The position numbers and the translations under genes are program-made. The notes under the pieces are model-generated. The model had not been told where the DNA came from. It saw nothing but the letters and a program-made list of their open reading frames with translations, and searched no databases. Of a stretch of DNA of 64,000 nucleotides, positions 1 through 8,634 are shown in pieces (position 1 is the stretch's first letter; every line of letters starts with the position of its first letter). Origin of the DNA: Planctomicrobium piriforme (GTDB lineage Bacteria; Planctomycetota; Planctomycetia; Planctomycetales; Planctomycetaceae). Location: positions 1 through 64,000 of the forward strand of contig NZ_FOQD01000025.1 in assembly GCF_900113665.1 (NCBI RefSeq). The letters run 5' to 3'.

Positions 1-30
1 GCTTTTTGAGGCACTTTCCGTCAAAAACCC

Positions 31-48
31 GCCTGTTTCAGAACAGGC
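31..48. terminator. Hairpin terminator at the left edge
   Basis: A 7-bp stem (31-37 with 42-48, loop of 4) is flanked by an A-run on the left and TTTT on the right, so it could stop transcription from either side. It probably ends a gene lying to the left of the window, because the facing serA has its own hairpin at 110-136. Confidence 0.6.
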
Positions 49-109
49 TTTTCCTAACCAGTTGAAACTGTTCGACTAATAGCCGGACAGTTGTGATCCA
101 GAATAATGA

Positions 110-136
110 AACCCCGGGTGGGATGCACCCGGGGTT
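110..136 (-). terminator. serA terminator
   Basis: A perfect 11-bp inverted repeat (110-120 with 126-136, 5-nt loop) lies 35 nt past the serA stop. On the minus strand the stem is followed by a T-rich stretch (TTCATTATTC), as expected for a Rho-independent terminator. Confidence 0.8.
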
Positions 137-170
137 CGCGGCAATTCAATGAGCAGTCATTCGGGAAAGA

Positions 171-1805
171 TTACAGCCCGAGCCAGGGGAGCGGCGCGCC
201 GGCGACCGGCAGGCTGACCAGTTGCAGACCGAGAATATCTGGGTGCCCGGCCACTTCCTTGAGCGCTTCTTCCGAAGGCTTGTTGTCGAGGTTGAGGATC
301 GCCACAGCCCCGCCGCCGGGCGTCTTCGATTTCCGGCCGACAGCCATGTGCGAAATGTTGACCCCATGCTTTCCGAACGCGGTGCCGATGGCCCCGATCA
401 CGCCTGGCACGTCTTTGTGCCAGAAGATCAGCATCAGGCCGTCGAGATAGGAATCGAGCTGGAAATCGTCGATCCGCACGAGACGCAGGAAGTCGTTTCC
501 GAACGTCGTGCCGGCGATCGTCTTCGCACCCTTGTCGGTTTCTGCCGTGACGGAAATCAGCGTGGCGAACGCACCCGCTTCGGTGGACGAGATCGTCGTG
601 ATCGGCAGTCCGCGGTCCGCGGCGTTCATGTCGGCGTTGACGATGCTGACGTTCGTGTCGAGTGCAGCCGAGAGCAGACCCGAGGTGAATGCGCTGGCGA
701 TCAGCTTCACCGGCTTGGTCGCAACGTCCCCTTTGAACTGCAGTCGCGCCCCCTTGACCGATTCGCCCTTGGTCAACTGGGCGAGCAGCAGTCCCAGGCG
801 ATAGGCCAGGTCCAGGTATGACCGGGCTGCTTCCAGCTCCTTGCCAGAGATGGGAACCATATTCACGGCAGAACGAATTTCGTTCTTCGTCAGGAAGTTG
901 GCGACGATGTCGGCGGCTTCGAGTGCCACCTGTTCCTGGGCTTCGTCGGTCGAGGCGGCGAGGTGCGGCGTCGAGAGCACCTGCGGCAGCTTCGTCAGGC
1001 GGAAGCCTTCCGGAGGCGGTTCCTTGGTGAACACGTCCAGCGCGGCACCACCCACATGGCCGGATTCGATCGCGTCGGCCAAAGCTTCTTCATCCACAAT
1101 GCCGCCGCGGGCACAGTTCACGATGCGGACGCCCTTCTTGAGAGCGGCCAGGCGCTTGGCGCCGATCATCCCCTTGGTCTCTTCCGTCAACGGCGTATGC
1201 ACGGTGAGGATGTCGCACTTCACCAGCATGGCGTCGAGGTCGCGGTACAGCTCGATGCCGAGCTGGGCCGCTTTTTCTTCACTGAGGAACGGGTCGTAGC
1301 CGAGGACCGTCATTTCCAGTCCGCGGCAGCGCTTGGCGACGGCAATGCCGATGCGGCCCAGGCCGATGACGCCGACCGTCTTGCCGGCGAGCTGCGCGCC
1401 GGTAAAGCTCTTGCGGTCCCACTTTCCTTCCCGCATGGTCTGCGAGGCAGGGCCAATGCACTTGCAGAGCGCCATCATCATGGCGATCGAGTGTTCGGCC
1501 GTGCTGATCGTGTTGCCGTCCGGCGTATTCGAAACAATGATTCCCTGGCGGGTTGCGGTCGGCAGGTCGACGTTATCGACCCCCACTCCGGCCCGGGCGA
1601 TCACTTTCAGTCGGGTCTGGCCATCCAGCACGTCGGCGGTGAGCTTCGTGCCGCTGCGGATCACGATGCCGTCGGCGTCTTTGAGCGCCACCTTCAGGTC
1701 GGCCGGTTTCATGCCCGGCGAATAGACCACTTCGATTTCTTTGAAGCTTTTGAGAAGGTCGAGGCCCTGCTGGGACAAGCTGTCGGTGACGAGCACGCGG
1801 TACAT
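171..1805 (-). CDS. serA: D-3-phosphoglycerate dehydrogenase
   Basis: Catalyses NAD-dependent oxidation of 3-phosphoglycerate, the first step of serine synthesis, in the cytoplasm. The 544-residue product is of the long SerA type: an N-terminal 2-hydroxyacid dehydrogenase module with the Rossmann motif VGVIGLGRIG, the NCARGG and STPHLA active-site segments, an intervening (ASB-like) domain, and a C-terminal ACT domain (DVPGVIGAIGTAFG) that usually binds serine for feedback. The frame is open upstream to 1952, but family proteins start at MYRVLVTDSL, which puts the ATG at 1805; the extra 49 residues are not conserved-looking. It is a single gene with its own terminator. Confidence 0.95.
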   Translation of the reverse strand: MYRVLVTDSLSQQGLDLLKSFKEIEVVYSPGMKPADLKVALKDADGIVIRSGTKLTADVLDGQTRLKVIARAGVGVDNVDLPTATRQGIIVSNTPDGNTISTAEHSIAMMMALCKCIGPASQTMREGKWDRKSFTGAQLAGKTVGVIGLGRIGIAVAKRCRGLEMTVLGYDPFLSEEKAAQLGIELYRDLDAMLVKCDILTVHTPLTEETKGMIGAKRLAALKKGVRIVNCARGGIVDEEALADAIESGHVGGAALDVFTKEPPPEGFRLTKLPQVLSTPHLAASTDEAQEQVALEAADIVANFLTKNEIRSAVNMVPISGKELEAARSYLDLAYRLGLLLAQLTKGESVKGARLQFKGDVATKPVKLIASAFTSGLLSAALDTNVSIVNADMNAADRGLPITTISSTEAGAFATLISVTAETDKGAKTIAGTTFGNDFLRLVRIDDFQLDSYLDGLMLIFWHKDVPGVIGAIGTAFGKHGVNISHMAVGRKSKTPGGGAVAILNLDNKPSEEALKEVAGHPDILGLQLVSLPVAGAPLPWLGL

Positions 1806-2056
1806 CGAATTTCCATCTGAATAAAAAGAGCAAAATCGCTTTGCAGCGTCCGCGTCCCCGCTGGCCGTGGACGGAGCCTGTGCGCTCCAATCCCGCCGGT
1901 CGCCTGACTTGGGGCGCGGAATCAGACCGTGTAGCATAAGGAACACACCCACAGCGGCAAGCGTGAGGGATTCAATTGTCCCGATGGGTCCGGCGAGTCG
2001 ATCAAGTCGCCAAACGCTCTTGCTTCTCTCCAGATTCTCGAAATGGGCTTATCTCA

Positions 2057-2566
2057 ATGGACGCCAGAGAGTTGCGGGCACTGCAGACGCCGTTCAAGCA
2101 GCGCTACCAGCAAGACCCCCAGTCTGCCCTCGTCACGCTGACTGCCAGTGCGACGATCAATCTGCCGACGCTCACCTGCCGGCTGGAACAGACTGGCCCC
2201 TCTTTTGAAACGACCGGACTCCACCCGATGGCCGGGGGAGATGGGCTTTCCGCCTGCGCTGCGGATATGATGTTACAGGCTCTGGCGGGCTGTGCCGGAG
2301 TCACCTTCGCCGCCGTCGCCACCGCGCTCGAAATCCCCGTCACAACGGCCCGACTGCGTATTGAAGGCGATCTCGATTTTCGCGGCACGCTCGGAATCAG
2401 CCGCGATGTCCCCGTCGGCTTTCAGGAGATTCGGGTGCAATTCGAGCTGACCGCCGACGCCCCCGACGAAAAACTGACCAAAGCCGTCGAACTCGCCGAA
2501 CGCTACTGCGTCGTCGCCCAATCACTCAAAGCGGTGAAGGCGAGTTGGAAACGAGGTGAGACGTGA
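2057..2566 (+). CDS. OsmC-like family protein
   Basis: A 169-residue cytoplasmic protein with the OsmC/Ohr layout: an N-terminal beta region, a central helix with a cysteine (MLQALAGCAGVTFAA), and a second conserved cysteine in AERYCVVAQSLK. OsmC-family members reduce organic hydroperoxides through such a cysteine pair, but many homologues have no known substrate, so only the family is assigned. The ATG at 2057 is preferred over a TTG at 1976, whose extra 27 residues do not look conserved. The stop codon falls inside a quasi-periodic repeat. Confidence 0.8.
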   Translation: MDARELRALQTPFKQRYQQDPQSALVTLTASATINLPTLTCRLEQTGPSFETTGLHPMAGGDGLSACAADMMLQALAGCAGVTFAAVATALEIPVTTARLRIEGDLDFRGTLGISRDVPVGFQEIRVQFELTADAPDEKLTKAVELAERYCVVAQSLKAVKASWKRGET

Positions 2567-2589
2567 GGCTTGAGACCCGAGGCTTGAGG
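2556..2589. repeat. Quasi-periodic intergenic repeat, GAGGCTTGAG type
   Basis: Tandem, imperfect units built on GTGAG/CTTGAG with a period of about 8-9 nt. The repeat starts within the last codons of the OsmC-like gene. The same words recur at 25757, 54950 and, inverted, at 55027. Confidence 0.75.
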
Positions 2590-2619
2590 AAAAGCGAGAA
2601 TTCATTCAGCTCCGTTAAT

Positions 2620-2690
2620 GACTCAACGCTCAACCCTCATCGCTCAACGATTCCTCAATGACAAATGACTATTGACCAATGACAAATCAC
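2620..2690. repeat. Quasi-periodic intergenic repeat, CTCAACG/AATGACAAAT type
   Basis: Units such as CTCAACGCTCAACC and AATGACAAATGAC repeat with variations just upstream of the protein kinase gene. A close copy of the AATGACAAATGACYATTGACC part is at 14182-14222. Confidence 0.75.
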
Positions 2691-2704
2691 CTAATCAATC
2701 GCGC

Positions 2705-4132
2705 ATGACTTCGAACCACGATCCCTTGACCATCTACTGCCCCGCCTGTAACGAGGCGTTTCTCGGGCGGTTGGGGGATTCGTGTTGTCCGCGGTGCGGG
2801 ATGCAGGCTCCGGAGCATGCCAGTTCGTCGCTGAACACGATTCACATCTCGATGGAGGATTTGAATCCCGTCGAGTTCGATGCGCATGGCAAGGACGATT
2901 TGCATCATCTGTCCGGGACGGAAATTGATCGCTACCGTCTCCAGTCGCTGCTTGGCAAAGGGGGGATGGGCTGGGTCTTTCTCGCCCAGCATCAGCAACT
3001 CAACCGTCCCTGTGCGGTGAAAATTCTTTCGCCTTCGCTGGTGAGAAAAGACCCGGATTACCTCGAACGTTTTCACGTCGAAGGTCAGGCCGCCGCATCG
3101 CTCAACCATGCCAACATTGTGACGATCCATGCCATCGGCCAGTCGAACGGACGTCACTTTCTCGAAATGGAATTCGTCCCAGGCCGCTCACTGCAACGCG
3201 TTGTCAGCGAGAATCCCTTGCTCCCCACCCGGGCAGCGACCATCGCTCTCGGCATCGCCAACGGTCTCGCCGCCGCCCACCGCGTCGGCATCGTGCATCG
3301 CGACCTCAAGCCCGATAACGTACTGCTGACGCATCACGGCATTCCCAAAATTAGCGACTTCGGCCTGGCCAAACGCCTGCATGGCAGCGCCGTCAAGGAA
3401 GGCCCCGGCACGTTGGCCGGTACGCCGCACTTCATGGCGCCCGAGCTGTTCCTGGGAGAACCGGCCACCCCTGCCAGCGACGTCTACGCCCTCGGCGTCT
3501 CGCTGTTCGTGATGATCACCGGCCGCGTCCCGTTCACCGGCGACGGCTTTGCCGATCTCGCCCATTCGATCCAGCACGACGCCGCGCCGAACATCCGCGA
3601 CCTGAAACCCGACGTGCCGCTGGAACTTTGCGAATGTCTCGGGCTGATGATGGAGAAAAGCCCGACGAATCGACCTGCCAACGGCATCGAAGCCTCGCAG
3701 TTACTGCAGGCGGTGCTCGGTCAGGTCCGCGACGTCGAATCGCTGCTGCACACCGCCTTCGATCACGAACCGCACGTCGAATGGGTTCGAGAAGGCGCGA
3801 GATACCGGTTCTGCGTGACCCTGCCGAACGGGCGACGACAAATCGTCTTCGTCGAAACCAGCGACCACGACCTCACCGAACGCCTGCTGCAGATCTACAG
3901 TTTATGTTGCCCGGCGGAAAGCCATTTCCACCGCGAAGCACTACGACTCAATTCCGAAATCCCCCACGGCGCCATCGCCCTCCGCGACATCAACGGCACA
4001 GAGTACTTCGTGACACTGAACAACTACCCGCTCGGCACCGTCGACGCCGAAGAAATCCGCCGCAGCGTGCTGGAACTGGCAGAGTATGCGGATTCGATTG
4101 AGTTGAAATTGACGGGGGAAGACCGGAATTAA
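2705..4132 (+). CDS. Serine/threonine protein kinase with N-terminal zinc ribbon
   Basis: A 475-residue Hanks-type kinase. A CPAC..CPRC zinc-ribbon-like knot occupies about residues 11-34. The kinase domain follows: glycine loop LGKGGMGWVF, VAIK-type lysine in CAVKIL, catalytic loop HRDLKPDN, SDFGLAK, and the APE-equivalent MAPELFLG. All catalytic residues are present. After about residue 340 there is a C-terminal region of unknown function. No clear membrane segment is seen, unlike PASTA-type kinases. ATG 2705 places the zinc ribbon near the N-terminus; a TTG at 2672 would add 11 residues encoded in repeat sequence. The target is unknown. Confidence 0.9.
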   Translation: MTSNHDPLTIYCPACNEAFLGRLGDSCCPRCGMQAPEHASSSLNTIHISMEDLNPVEFDAHGKDDLHHLSGTEIDRYRLQSLLGKGGMGWVFLAQHQQLNRPCAVKILSPSLVRKDPDYLERFHVEGQAAASLNHANIVTIHAIGQSNGRHFLEMEFVPGRSLQRVVSENPLLPTRAATIALGIANGLAAAHRVGIVHRDLKPDNVLLTHHGIPKISDFGLAKRLHGSAVKEGPGTLAGTPHFMAPELFLGEPATPASDVYALGVSLFVMITGRVPFTGDGFADLAHSIQHDAAPNIRDLKPDVPLELCECLGLMMEKSPTNRPANGIEASQLLQAVLGQVRDVESLLHTAFDHEPHVEWVREGARYRFCVTLPNGRRQIVFVETSDHDLTERLLQIYSLCCPAESHFHREALRLNSEIPHGAIALRDINGTEYFVTLNNYPLGTVDAEEIRRSVLELAEYADSIELKLTGEDRN

Positions 4133-4146
4133 GGCACATTGGATGC

Positions 4147-4168
4147 CACTGGCAGCTTGCTGCCAGTG
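4147..4168. repeat. Palindrome CACTGGCAG/CTGCCAGTG
   Basis: A 9-bp perfect inverted repeat with a 4-nt loop lies 15 nt past the kinase stop. It has no U-tract, so it may be a REP-like palindrome rather than a terminator. A related GCCAGTGGCAC string occurs about 120 bp downstream. Confidence 0.5.
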
Positions 4169-4429
4169 CCGAATGTCGGGGTGGACACCGTTTGGCATTC
4201 GGCCTTTGTTTGCATACAAACAACTGTCCGAAACTGCTGAACTGGAATAGGTTAGCCGATTCACCGTTTGCACTGGTGGAAAAGCCGCCAGTGGCACCCG
4301 GCGCCGAAATGTAATGCAACAAGCCGTTCCATCTTCAGAGCCGAGGTGACACGACACCAGTTGAACTTTTCTGCGTTCTTTGCTCAGAAACGAGGTTGAA
4401 TCGTGCTTCGTCGCCCATTAGTCGGAACA

Positions 4430-5047
4430 TCATCGCAGCACTTGGCCAAACAGGACCTTCTTGAAACGCTTCAAAGGCTCGACACGCTGCTCAACCTTCG
4501 CCTGCACGATCGCACCCTGCCACGAAGAGTAAATAAAGCTGGCAATGTCGTGCACGTTGGTGGACACAGGAAGTTCCCCGACCTTGACCGCTGCTTTCAA
4601 GCAATACACCAGCGATCCCTCAATGTCCTGAATAATCTCCACAAGCCGCCGATGAATCGAAGCGTTTTGGTTGCTCGATTCCAACGTAAAGTTTCCGATG
4701 AGGCACCCTGAGCGGAATTCGGATTGTTCCAGAAACTCAATTTGCGCGTCGAGCCAGACGCGCAGGCGTTTCAGAGGTGCGAGCGAATCGTTCCGCAGCG
4801 TTTTTTCAATCTTGGTGCTGACCAACGAAAAGTACCGCTCAAGCACTTCCTCGGCGAACGCTTCCTTCGAGCCGAAATGGTTGGTAAACGATCCCTGTGG
4901 GGCCCCCGCGGCTCGTACGATGTCACGCACGCTCGCCCCGTTATACCCCTGCGAAAGCAGAACCTTGAAACCTTCCTCCAGCAATTTTTCACGATGCGAT
5001 GGCTTGGGCAAAATGCGGTCTCCGCGACAATAGAGGCGAGATTCCAT
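4430..5047 (-). CDS. TetR/AcrR-family transcriptional regulator
   Basis: A 205-residue repressor-type protein. The N-terminal helix-turn-helix is typical of TetR (GASVRDIVRAAG, then GSFTNHFGSKEAF), followed by an all-helical ligand-binding region with a CLIGNF segment common in the YcdC/AcrR-like subgroup. It lies 133 bp downstream of the SDR gene in the same direction, which suggests it controls that gene and possibly itself. The ATG at 5047 is preferred over a TTG two codons earlier; neither has a strong ribosome binding site. The ligand is unknown. Confidence 0.88.
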   Translation of the reverse strand: MESRLYCRGDRILPKPSHREKLLEEGFKVLLSQGYNGASVRDIVRAAGAPQGSFTNHFGSKEAFAEEVLERYFSLVSTKIEKTLRNDSLAPLKRLRVWLDAQIEFLEQSEFRSGCLIGNFTLESSNQNASIHRRLVEIIQDIEGSLVYCLKAAVKVGELPVSTNVHDIASFIYSSWQGAIVQAKVEQRVEPLKRFKKVLFGQVLR

Positions 5048-5186
5048 TATCAAGGATACGGGATGGGGGCAAGCTCAATCACATCCTGAGTACTGTCGTG
5101 TTGGCATGAGCTCGCGTACGGAAGCCTAACCGCGGGCGAACGAATTGACGTGCGTGCGATTGCCACGCGTACAGAAGACTTGATCG

Positions 5187-5927
5187 TCAAGCGTTAGTTC
5201 CGCCGTCTACCGTCAGGCTCGCGCCGGTGATGTAAGACGCTTCCGGACCGGCGACAAACGCCACCATCGCGGCGATGTCATCCACGTTCCCGTAGCGCTT
5301 TAGCGCGGTGTTGGCGATCTGCGGTGTGGCCCAATCGCCGACGGCCGGATTCAAATCCGTGTCGATGGGCCCCGGCTGAACGTTATTCACAGTGATCTTG
5401 CGATCGCCAACCTCGCGGGCGAGCCCCTGGACGAACATTTTGATAGCACCCTTCGTGGCGGCATACGCCACCAACCCGGGCGTCATGTTGCGCTCGCCCA
5501 CGCACGAGCCTATCGCGATAATGCGGCCGCCGTCCCGCATGTGCTTCAACGCCGCGTGCGTCGCGACGAACACGCCGCGGATGTTGAGATTGATGACCTG
5601 ATCCATCTCCTCGAGCGTCGACTCCTCAAACAACTTAGGAATGGCCGTTCCGGCGTTGTTCACTAAAATGTCCAGCCCGCCGAAGGAAGCGACCGTTTTT
5701 TCAACTGCCGCGTGCACGGCTTTGGCGTCGGTGGCGTCTGCCATTATCGCAATCGCTTTCCCGCCGGCTTGCTCGATGTCCTTAACGACCGACGCGGCCG
5801 CATCAGCCCCCTTCGTGTATGTGATCGCCACACGCGCGCCGTCGGCCGCAAGCCGCTTGGCGATGGCCGCGCCAATTCCCCGGGAACCGCCAGTAATGAG
5901 TGCTGATTTGTCGCCCAGTTGTGCCAT
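5187..5927 (-). CDS. Short-chain dehydrogenase/reductase
   Basis: A 246-residue classical SDR oxidoreductase. It has the cofactor motif TGGSRGIG, the NNAG motif, an active-site serine in IAIGSCVG, YAATK as the Tyr-xxx-Lys pair, and the C-terminal TGASLTVDGG. It resembles FabG-like 3-oxoacyl reductases, but the neighbouring TetR regulator argues for an inducible detoxification enzyme rather than housekeeping FabG (inference). A strong Shine-Dalgarno (AAAGGAA) precedes the ATG, and a good promoter lies at 6013-6042. Confidence 0.9.
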   Translation of the reverse strand: MAQLGDKSALITGGSRGIGAAIAKRLAADGARVAITYTKGADAAASVVKDIEQAGGKAIAIMADATDAKAVHAAVEKTVASFGGLDILVNNAGTAIPKLFEESTLEEMDQVINLNIRGVFVATHAALKHMRDGGRIIAIGSCVGERNMTPGLVAYAATKGAIKMFVQGLAREVGDRKITVNNVQPGPIDTDLNPAVGDWATPQIANTALKRYGNVDDIAAMVAFVAGPEASYITGASLTVDGGTNA

Positions 5928-6012
5928 GATGCGTTCCTTTCTTATGTGTCGATGCGAGTCGCCTTAGCAAGAGGCCCACGCGGGCCGGACGAATCCAGCC
6001 CGACGGAAGCAA

Positions 6013-6042
6013 ATAATACGCACGTCCATATTGGATCGTCAA
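6013..6042 (-). promoter_or_regulatory. Sigma70-like promoter of the SDR gene
   Basis: On the minus strand TTGACG and TATTAT are separated by 18 bp, about 85 bp upstream of the SDR start. The -35 overlaps the decamer GATCGTCAAG, which recurs at 5182-5191 just ahead of the TetR gene, so it could be part of a shared operator. Confidence 0.5.
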
Positions 6043-6145
6043 GAAACCGCAAATTCGATTGACACGGCGGGAGGCCGAGTACACCGGTTGGGTCTGATTT
6101 TGAACGTATTTCACGTCAGCTACCTGGTGTCGCGATGCCGGGTGC

Positions 6146-6177
6146 CATGCTCATGTCGCGCCAGCAGCATGAGCATG
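6146..6177. repeat. REP-like palindrome, copy 1
   Basis: CATGCTCATG and CATGAGCATG form a perfect 10-bp stem around a 12-nt loop. Read on the minus strand, the loop region shares the core CATGCTGCT..CGCGACATG with the palindrome at 6353-6384. Confidence 0.55.
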
Positions 6178-6352
6178 CGAACGCGGGGTGAACGTGACAT
6201 GTCCTCAGTACGGTCGAACTTGGCATATCGGGAGAAAAGGTCTACCAGTTGACGCGTCATTCTTTTGTATTGATTCGATGACGAATGTAAGATGAGCGCC
6301 GCAAGGTTCCTTGTCGAATATCTCCCCCCGAACGAACGCCGGTTCACGCTTG

Positions 6353-6384
6353 CATGCCCATGCTGCTTGACGCGACATGGGCAT
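6353..6384. repeat. REP-like palindrome, copy 2
   Basis: CATGCCCATG and CATGGGCAT pair over 9 bp around a 13-nt loop that contains CTGCTTGACGCGA. It is the inverted relative of the element at 6146-6177, with compensating stem changes (CTC/GAG versus CCC/GGG). Confidence 0.55.
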
Positions 6385-6428
6385 AGTACCCGCGTTCAAG
6401 CTTCATCTAACAATGACATCCCGTCAGG

Positions 6429-6454
6429 CGTTCCCAGGCAGGAGCCTGGGAACG
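6429..6454 (-). terminator. Hairpin after the sensor kinase gene
   Basis: A perfect 11-bp stem (CGTTCCCAGGC/GCCTGGGAACG) with an AGGA-type loop lies just past the kinase stop. There is no clear U-tract. This palindrome resembles dispersed GTTCCCAGGC elements seen in several phyla, so it may be a repeat used as a terminator. Confidence 0.5.
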
Positions 6455-6466
6455 AGCGGACCGGGT

Positions 6467-7900
6467 TTATGGACTCGGCACCCTCACCGTCATCGTCGTC
6501 CCCACACCCGGCTCCGACGCCACCTCAATCACCCCGCGATGAGCGGCAACAATTTCAGCCACCAGACTCAACCCCAGGCCGCTGCCGGTGTCGCCTTCAT
6601 GTGTTCTGGCACGGTCGACTCGATAGAAGCGTTCGAAGAGATTGGGCTGGTCTTCGAGGGGGATTCCTTGTCCGTGATCCTGCACCGTCAGAATCGCCTG
6701 GCCGTTCGCACTTTGCACCCTGACCAGCACGTCTCCCCGAGGGACGTTGTACTTGATGGCGTTGGTGACCAGATTGCTCGCCACCTGACCGAGTCGGACG
6801 GGGTCTCCCTGCATGTGGGCCGGGGCGAGTTGAAGTTCCAGTCGAATGCCTGCGCCGTCAGCCAACGATTGCAGCGGCTCGACCGTTGATTGCACGACCT
6901 CTGCGAGATCCATCGCTTCATGTCGCAGTGACAGATGGCCTGAATCCGCTCGCGCCAGCAGCAACAGGTCGTCGACCAGCGTCCGCATCCGCTGTGCGGC
7001 ATTCCGACAAGTCGTCAGCGCTTCCTGATAATGCGGGATACTCCGCTCGCGCGACAGACTGTGTTCCGACTGCGACAAAATCACCGAGACCGGCGTTCGC
7101 AGTTCGTGCGAGGCATCGGCCGTGAATCGGGCCTGGCGTTCAAACGCCGCCTGCAGGCCATCGAGCATGGAATTAAAGCCAAGCGCCAGACTCGCGGCTT
7201 CTTCCGTCCCATAAGGGGGCTGCAATCGCTGCGAGAGATTGCGACTTGAGATCCCTTGAGCAGTGTCAGACATCCGAGTCAGTGGACGAGCCAGTCGCCG
7301 CGCCAGCCACCACGCTCCCATCCCACCCAACAGCAGACAGAAACTTCCCACCAACACGAGCGAAAACACCAGTCGCCACAGCGCGTCGTATTCCTTCGCC
7401 AGGGGCCGCCCCACAAGCAACTGTCCGCCGCGCTGGGCCGGGACAATGACATCCAGAAAATGTCCATGAGCGCGGGCCACAAAAGGATGCGGGCCGGTCC
7501 GCGGAATCGGCTTCTTCACAGGCAGGGCATGCGGCGGCAACGGATCAGTCCCTGTGACCAGTTTCCCCGTATCATCCCACAACGCGACATACGCATGATC
7601 GCGTGGCGCAGGGCCGAAGCGGTGGAAATATGTCTCAGGGATCGTCAGCGCAGGGGCGTCACCGTCGCGTTCTTGTTCCAGATCTTTCACCAGCATGTGG
7701 GCGACGGCCAGCAAATCTGCTTCCACCTGGCGATAGATTGACCAGCGCAAAGTCCAGTACAGCGACAGTCCAAAGCCGAACACCACCAGCGAGATCAGGA
7801 ACAGATGTGACGTCAGCAGTGCCGATCGCAACGACCACAACCTGCCTTCCCCGGCGGTCTGTGATGAGCCGTGCTTGCTGTTTTCAATCCGGGATGACAT
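6467..7900 (-). CDS. Two-component sensor histidine kinase
   Basis: A 477-residue inner-membrane sensor. A first membrane helix (about residues 29-51) is followed by a periplasmic domain of about 110 residues, a second helix (LVLVGSFCLLLGGMGAWWL), a HAMP linker, the HisKA box ADASHELRTPVS, and an ATPase domain with N, G1 (DHGQGIP) and G2 (GSGLGLSL) motifs. The architecture matches CusS/QseC-type kinases. The ATG at 7900 overlaps the end of the regulator gene by 17 bp, implying translational coupling; an in-frame ATG at 7924 is also possible but has a poorer upstream context. The signal is unknown. Confidence 0.92.
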   Translation of the reverse strand: MSSRIENSKHGSSQTAGEGRLWSLRSALLTSHLFLISLVVFGFGLSLYWTLRWSIYRQVEADLLAVAHMLVKDLEQERDGDAPALTIPETYFHRFGPAPRDHAYVALWDDTGKLVTGTDPLPPHALPVKKPIPRTGPHPFVARAHGHFLDVIVPAQRGGQLLVGRPLAKEYDALWRLVFSLVLVGSFCLLLGGMGAWWLARRLARPLTRMSDTAQGISSRNLSQRLQPPYGTEEAASLALGFNSMLDGLQAAFERQARFTADASHELRTPVSVILSQSEHSLSRERSIPHYQEALTTCRNAAQRMRTLVDDLLLLARADSGHLSLRHEAMDLAEVVQSTVEPLQSLADGAGIRLELQLAPAHMQGDPVRLGQVASNLVTNAIKYNVPRGDVLVRVQSANGQAILTVQDHGQGIPLEDQPNLFERFYRVDRARTHEGDTGSGLGLSLVAEIVAAHRGVIEVASEPGVGTTMTVRVPSP

Positions 7901-8537
7901 AGCCCAGTCCCCGTCTCGTTTCAATCACGCTCGCGCCGAGCTTCTTTCGCAGATACGAGATGTACACGTCGAGCAGATTCGATAAGGCTTCGTCGTTCTC
8001 GTCGAACAGGTGATCGTACAGCTCTTCGCGACTAACGACCTTGCCGCGATGCAACGCCAGGTAAGCGAACAATCCGTATTCCCGCGCCGTCAGCGGGATC
8101 TCGTCAGCCCCCTTTTTCACCCGACGCGTCCGGAAATCGAGCGTCAATTCACCGATCTCGATGATCGAGGTCGACTGCCCGGCCGACCGCCGAATGAGTG
8201 CCCTCACCCTGGCGAGGAGTTCGTCCCGTTCGAACGGCTTCGTCAGATAATCATCCGCGCCAAGATCGAGACCTCGCACGCGATCATCGAGTGCATCACG
8301 AGCCGAGAGAATCAGCACCGGCGTCTGATGCGTGTTTCGCAATTCGTCGAGCAGCTTCCAGCCGTCGATCTTCGGCAACATCAGGTCCAGCACCACCGCG
8401 TCATATGGCCAGGTTTGAGCCTTGGCGAGACCATCGAGGCCATCGGCCGCCGCATCGACGACATAGCCGTCATCTTCCAGCATGCCGATCAACAGCCGTC
8501 GCAAGTCGGGATGATCTTCAATCACAAGCACGCGCAT
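7884..8537 (-). CDS. OmpR-family response regulator
   Basis: A 217-residue DNA-binding regulator, cognate to the overlapping kinase gene. It has a receiver domain (acidic pair in VIEDHPD, phosphoacceptor in VVLDLMLP, conserved lysine in LTKPFERDE) and a winged-helix domain ending in TRRGLGYVI. ATG 8537 has a CGGAG Shine-Dalgarno; the frame is open further upstream, but that part lies in repeat and hairpin DNA. A terminator-like hairpin sits directly in the leader, only about 20 nt from the start codon. Confidence 0.93.
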   Translation of the reverse strand: MRVLVIEDHPDLRRLLIGMLEDDGYVVDAAADGLDGLAKAQTWPYDAVVLDLMLPKIDGWKLLDELRNTHQTPVLILSARDALDDRVRGLDLGADDYLTKPFERDELLARVRALIRRSAGQSTSIIEIGELTLDFRTRRVKKGADEIPLTAREYGLFAYLALHRGKVVSREELYDHLFDENDEALSNLLDVYISYLRKKLGASVIETRRGLGYVIPD

Positions 8538-8556
8538 CTCAGACTCCGGAAGAAAA

Positions 8557-8590
8557 CAGACTCCCGCGACAAAAGCTGCGCGGGAGTCTG
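8557..8590 (-). terminator. Terminator or attenuator between the OB-like gene and the regulator
   Basis: A perfect 12-bp stem (8557-8568 with 8579-8590, 10-nt loop) is followed on the minus strand by TTTTCTT. It would end the upstream secreted-protein transcript, but it is only about 20 nt before the regulator ATG. The regulator must therefore be expressed by read-through or from a promoter inside this short region. Confidence 0.7.
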
Positions 8591-8634
8591 GGGGAAACCA
8601 TTGGACGACGCAAGCAAAAGGCTCGCGGGACCGG

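Larger units (their letters stand above)
5928..6466. other. Gene-free stretch with palindromes
   Basis: No convincing coding sequence is seen between the SDR and sensor kinase genes. It holds the SDR promoter, two related REP-like palindromes (6146-6177 and 6353-6384), and the hairpin that follows the kinase gene (6429-6454). Confidence 0.6.

Noticed and set aside
963..1820. 285-codon plus-strand frame antisense to serA
   Set aside because: serA is unambiguous on the other strand; the shadow has no recognisable domain or ribosome site.
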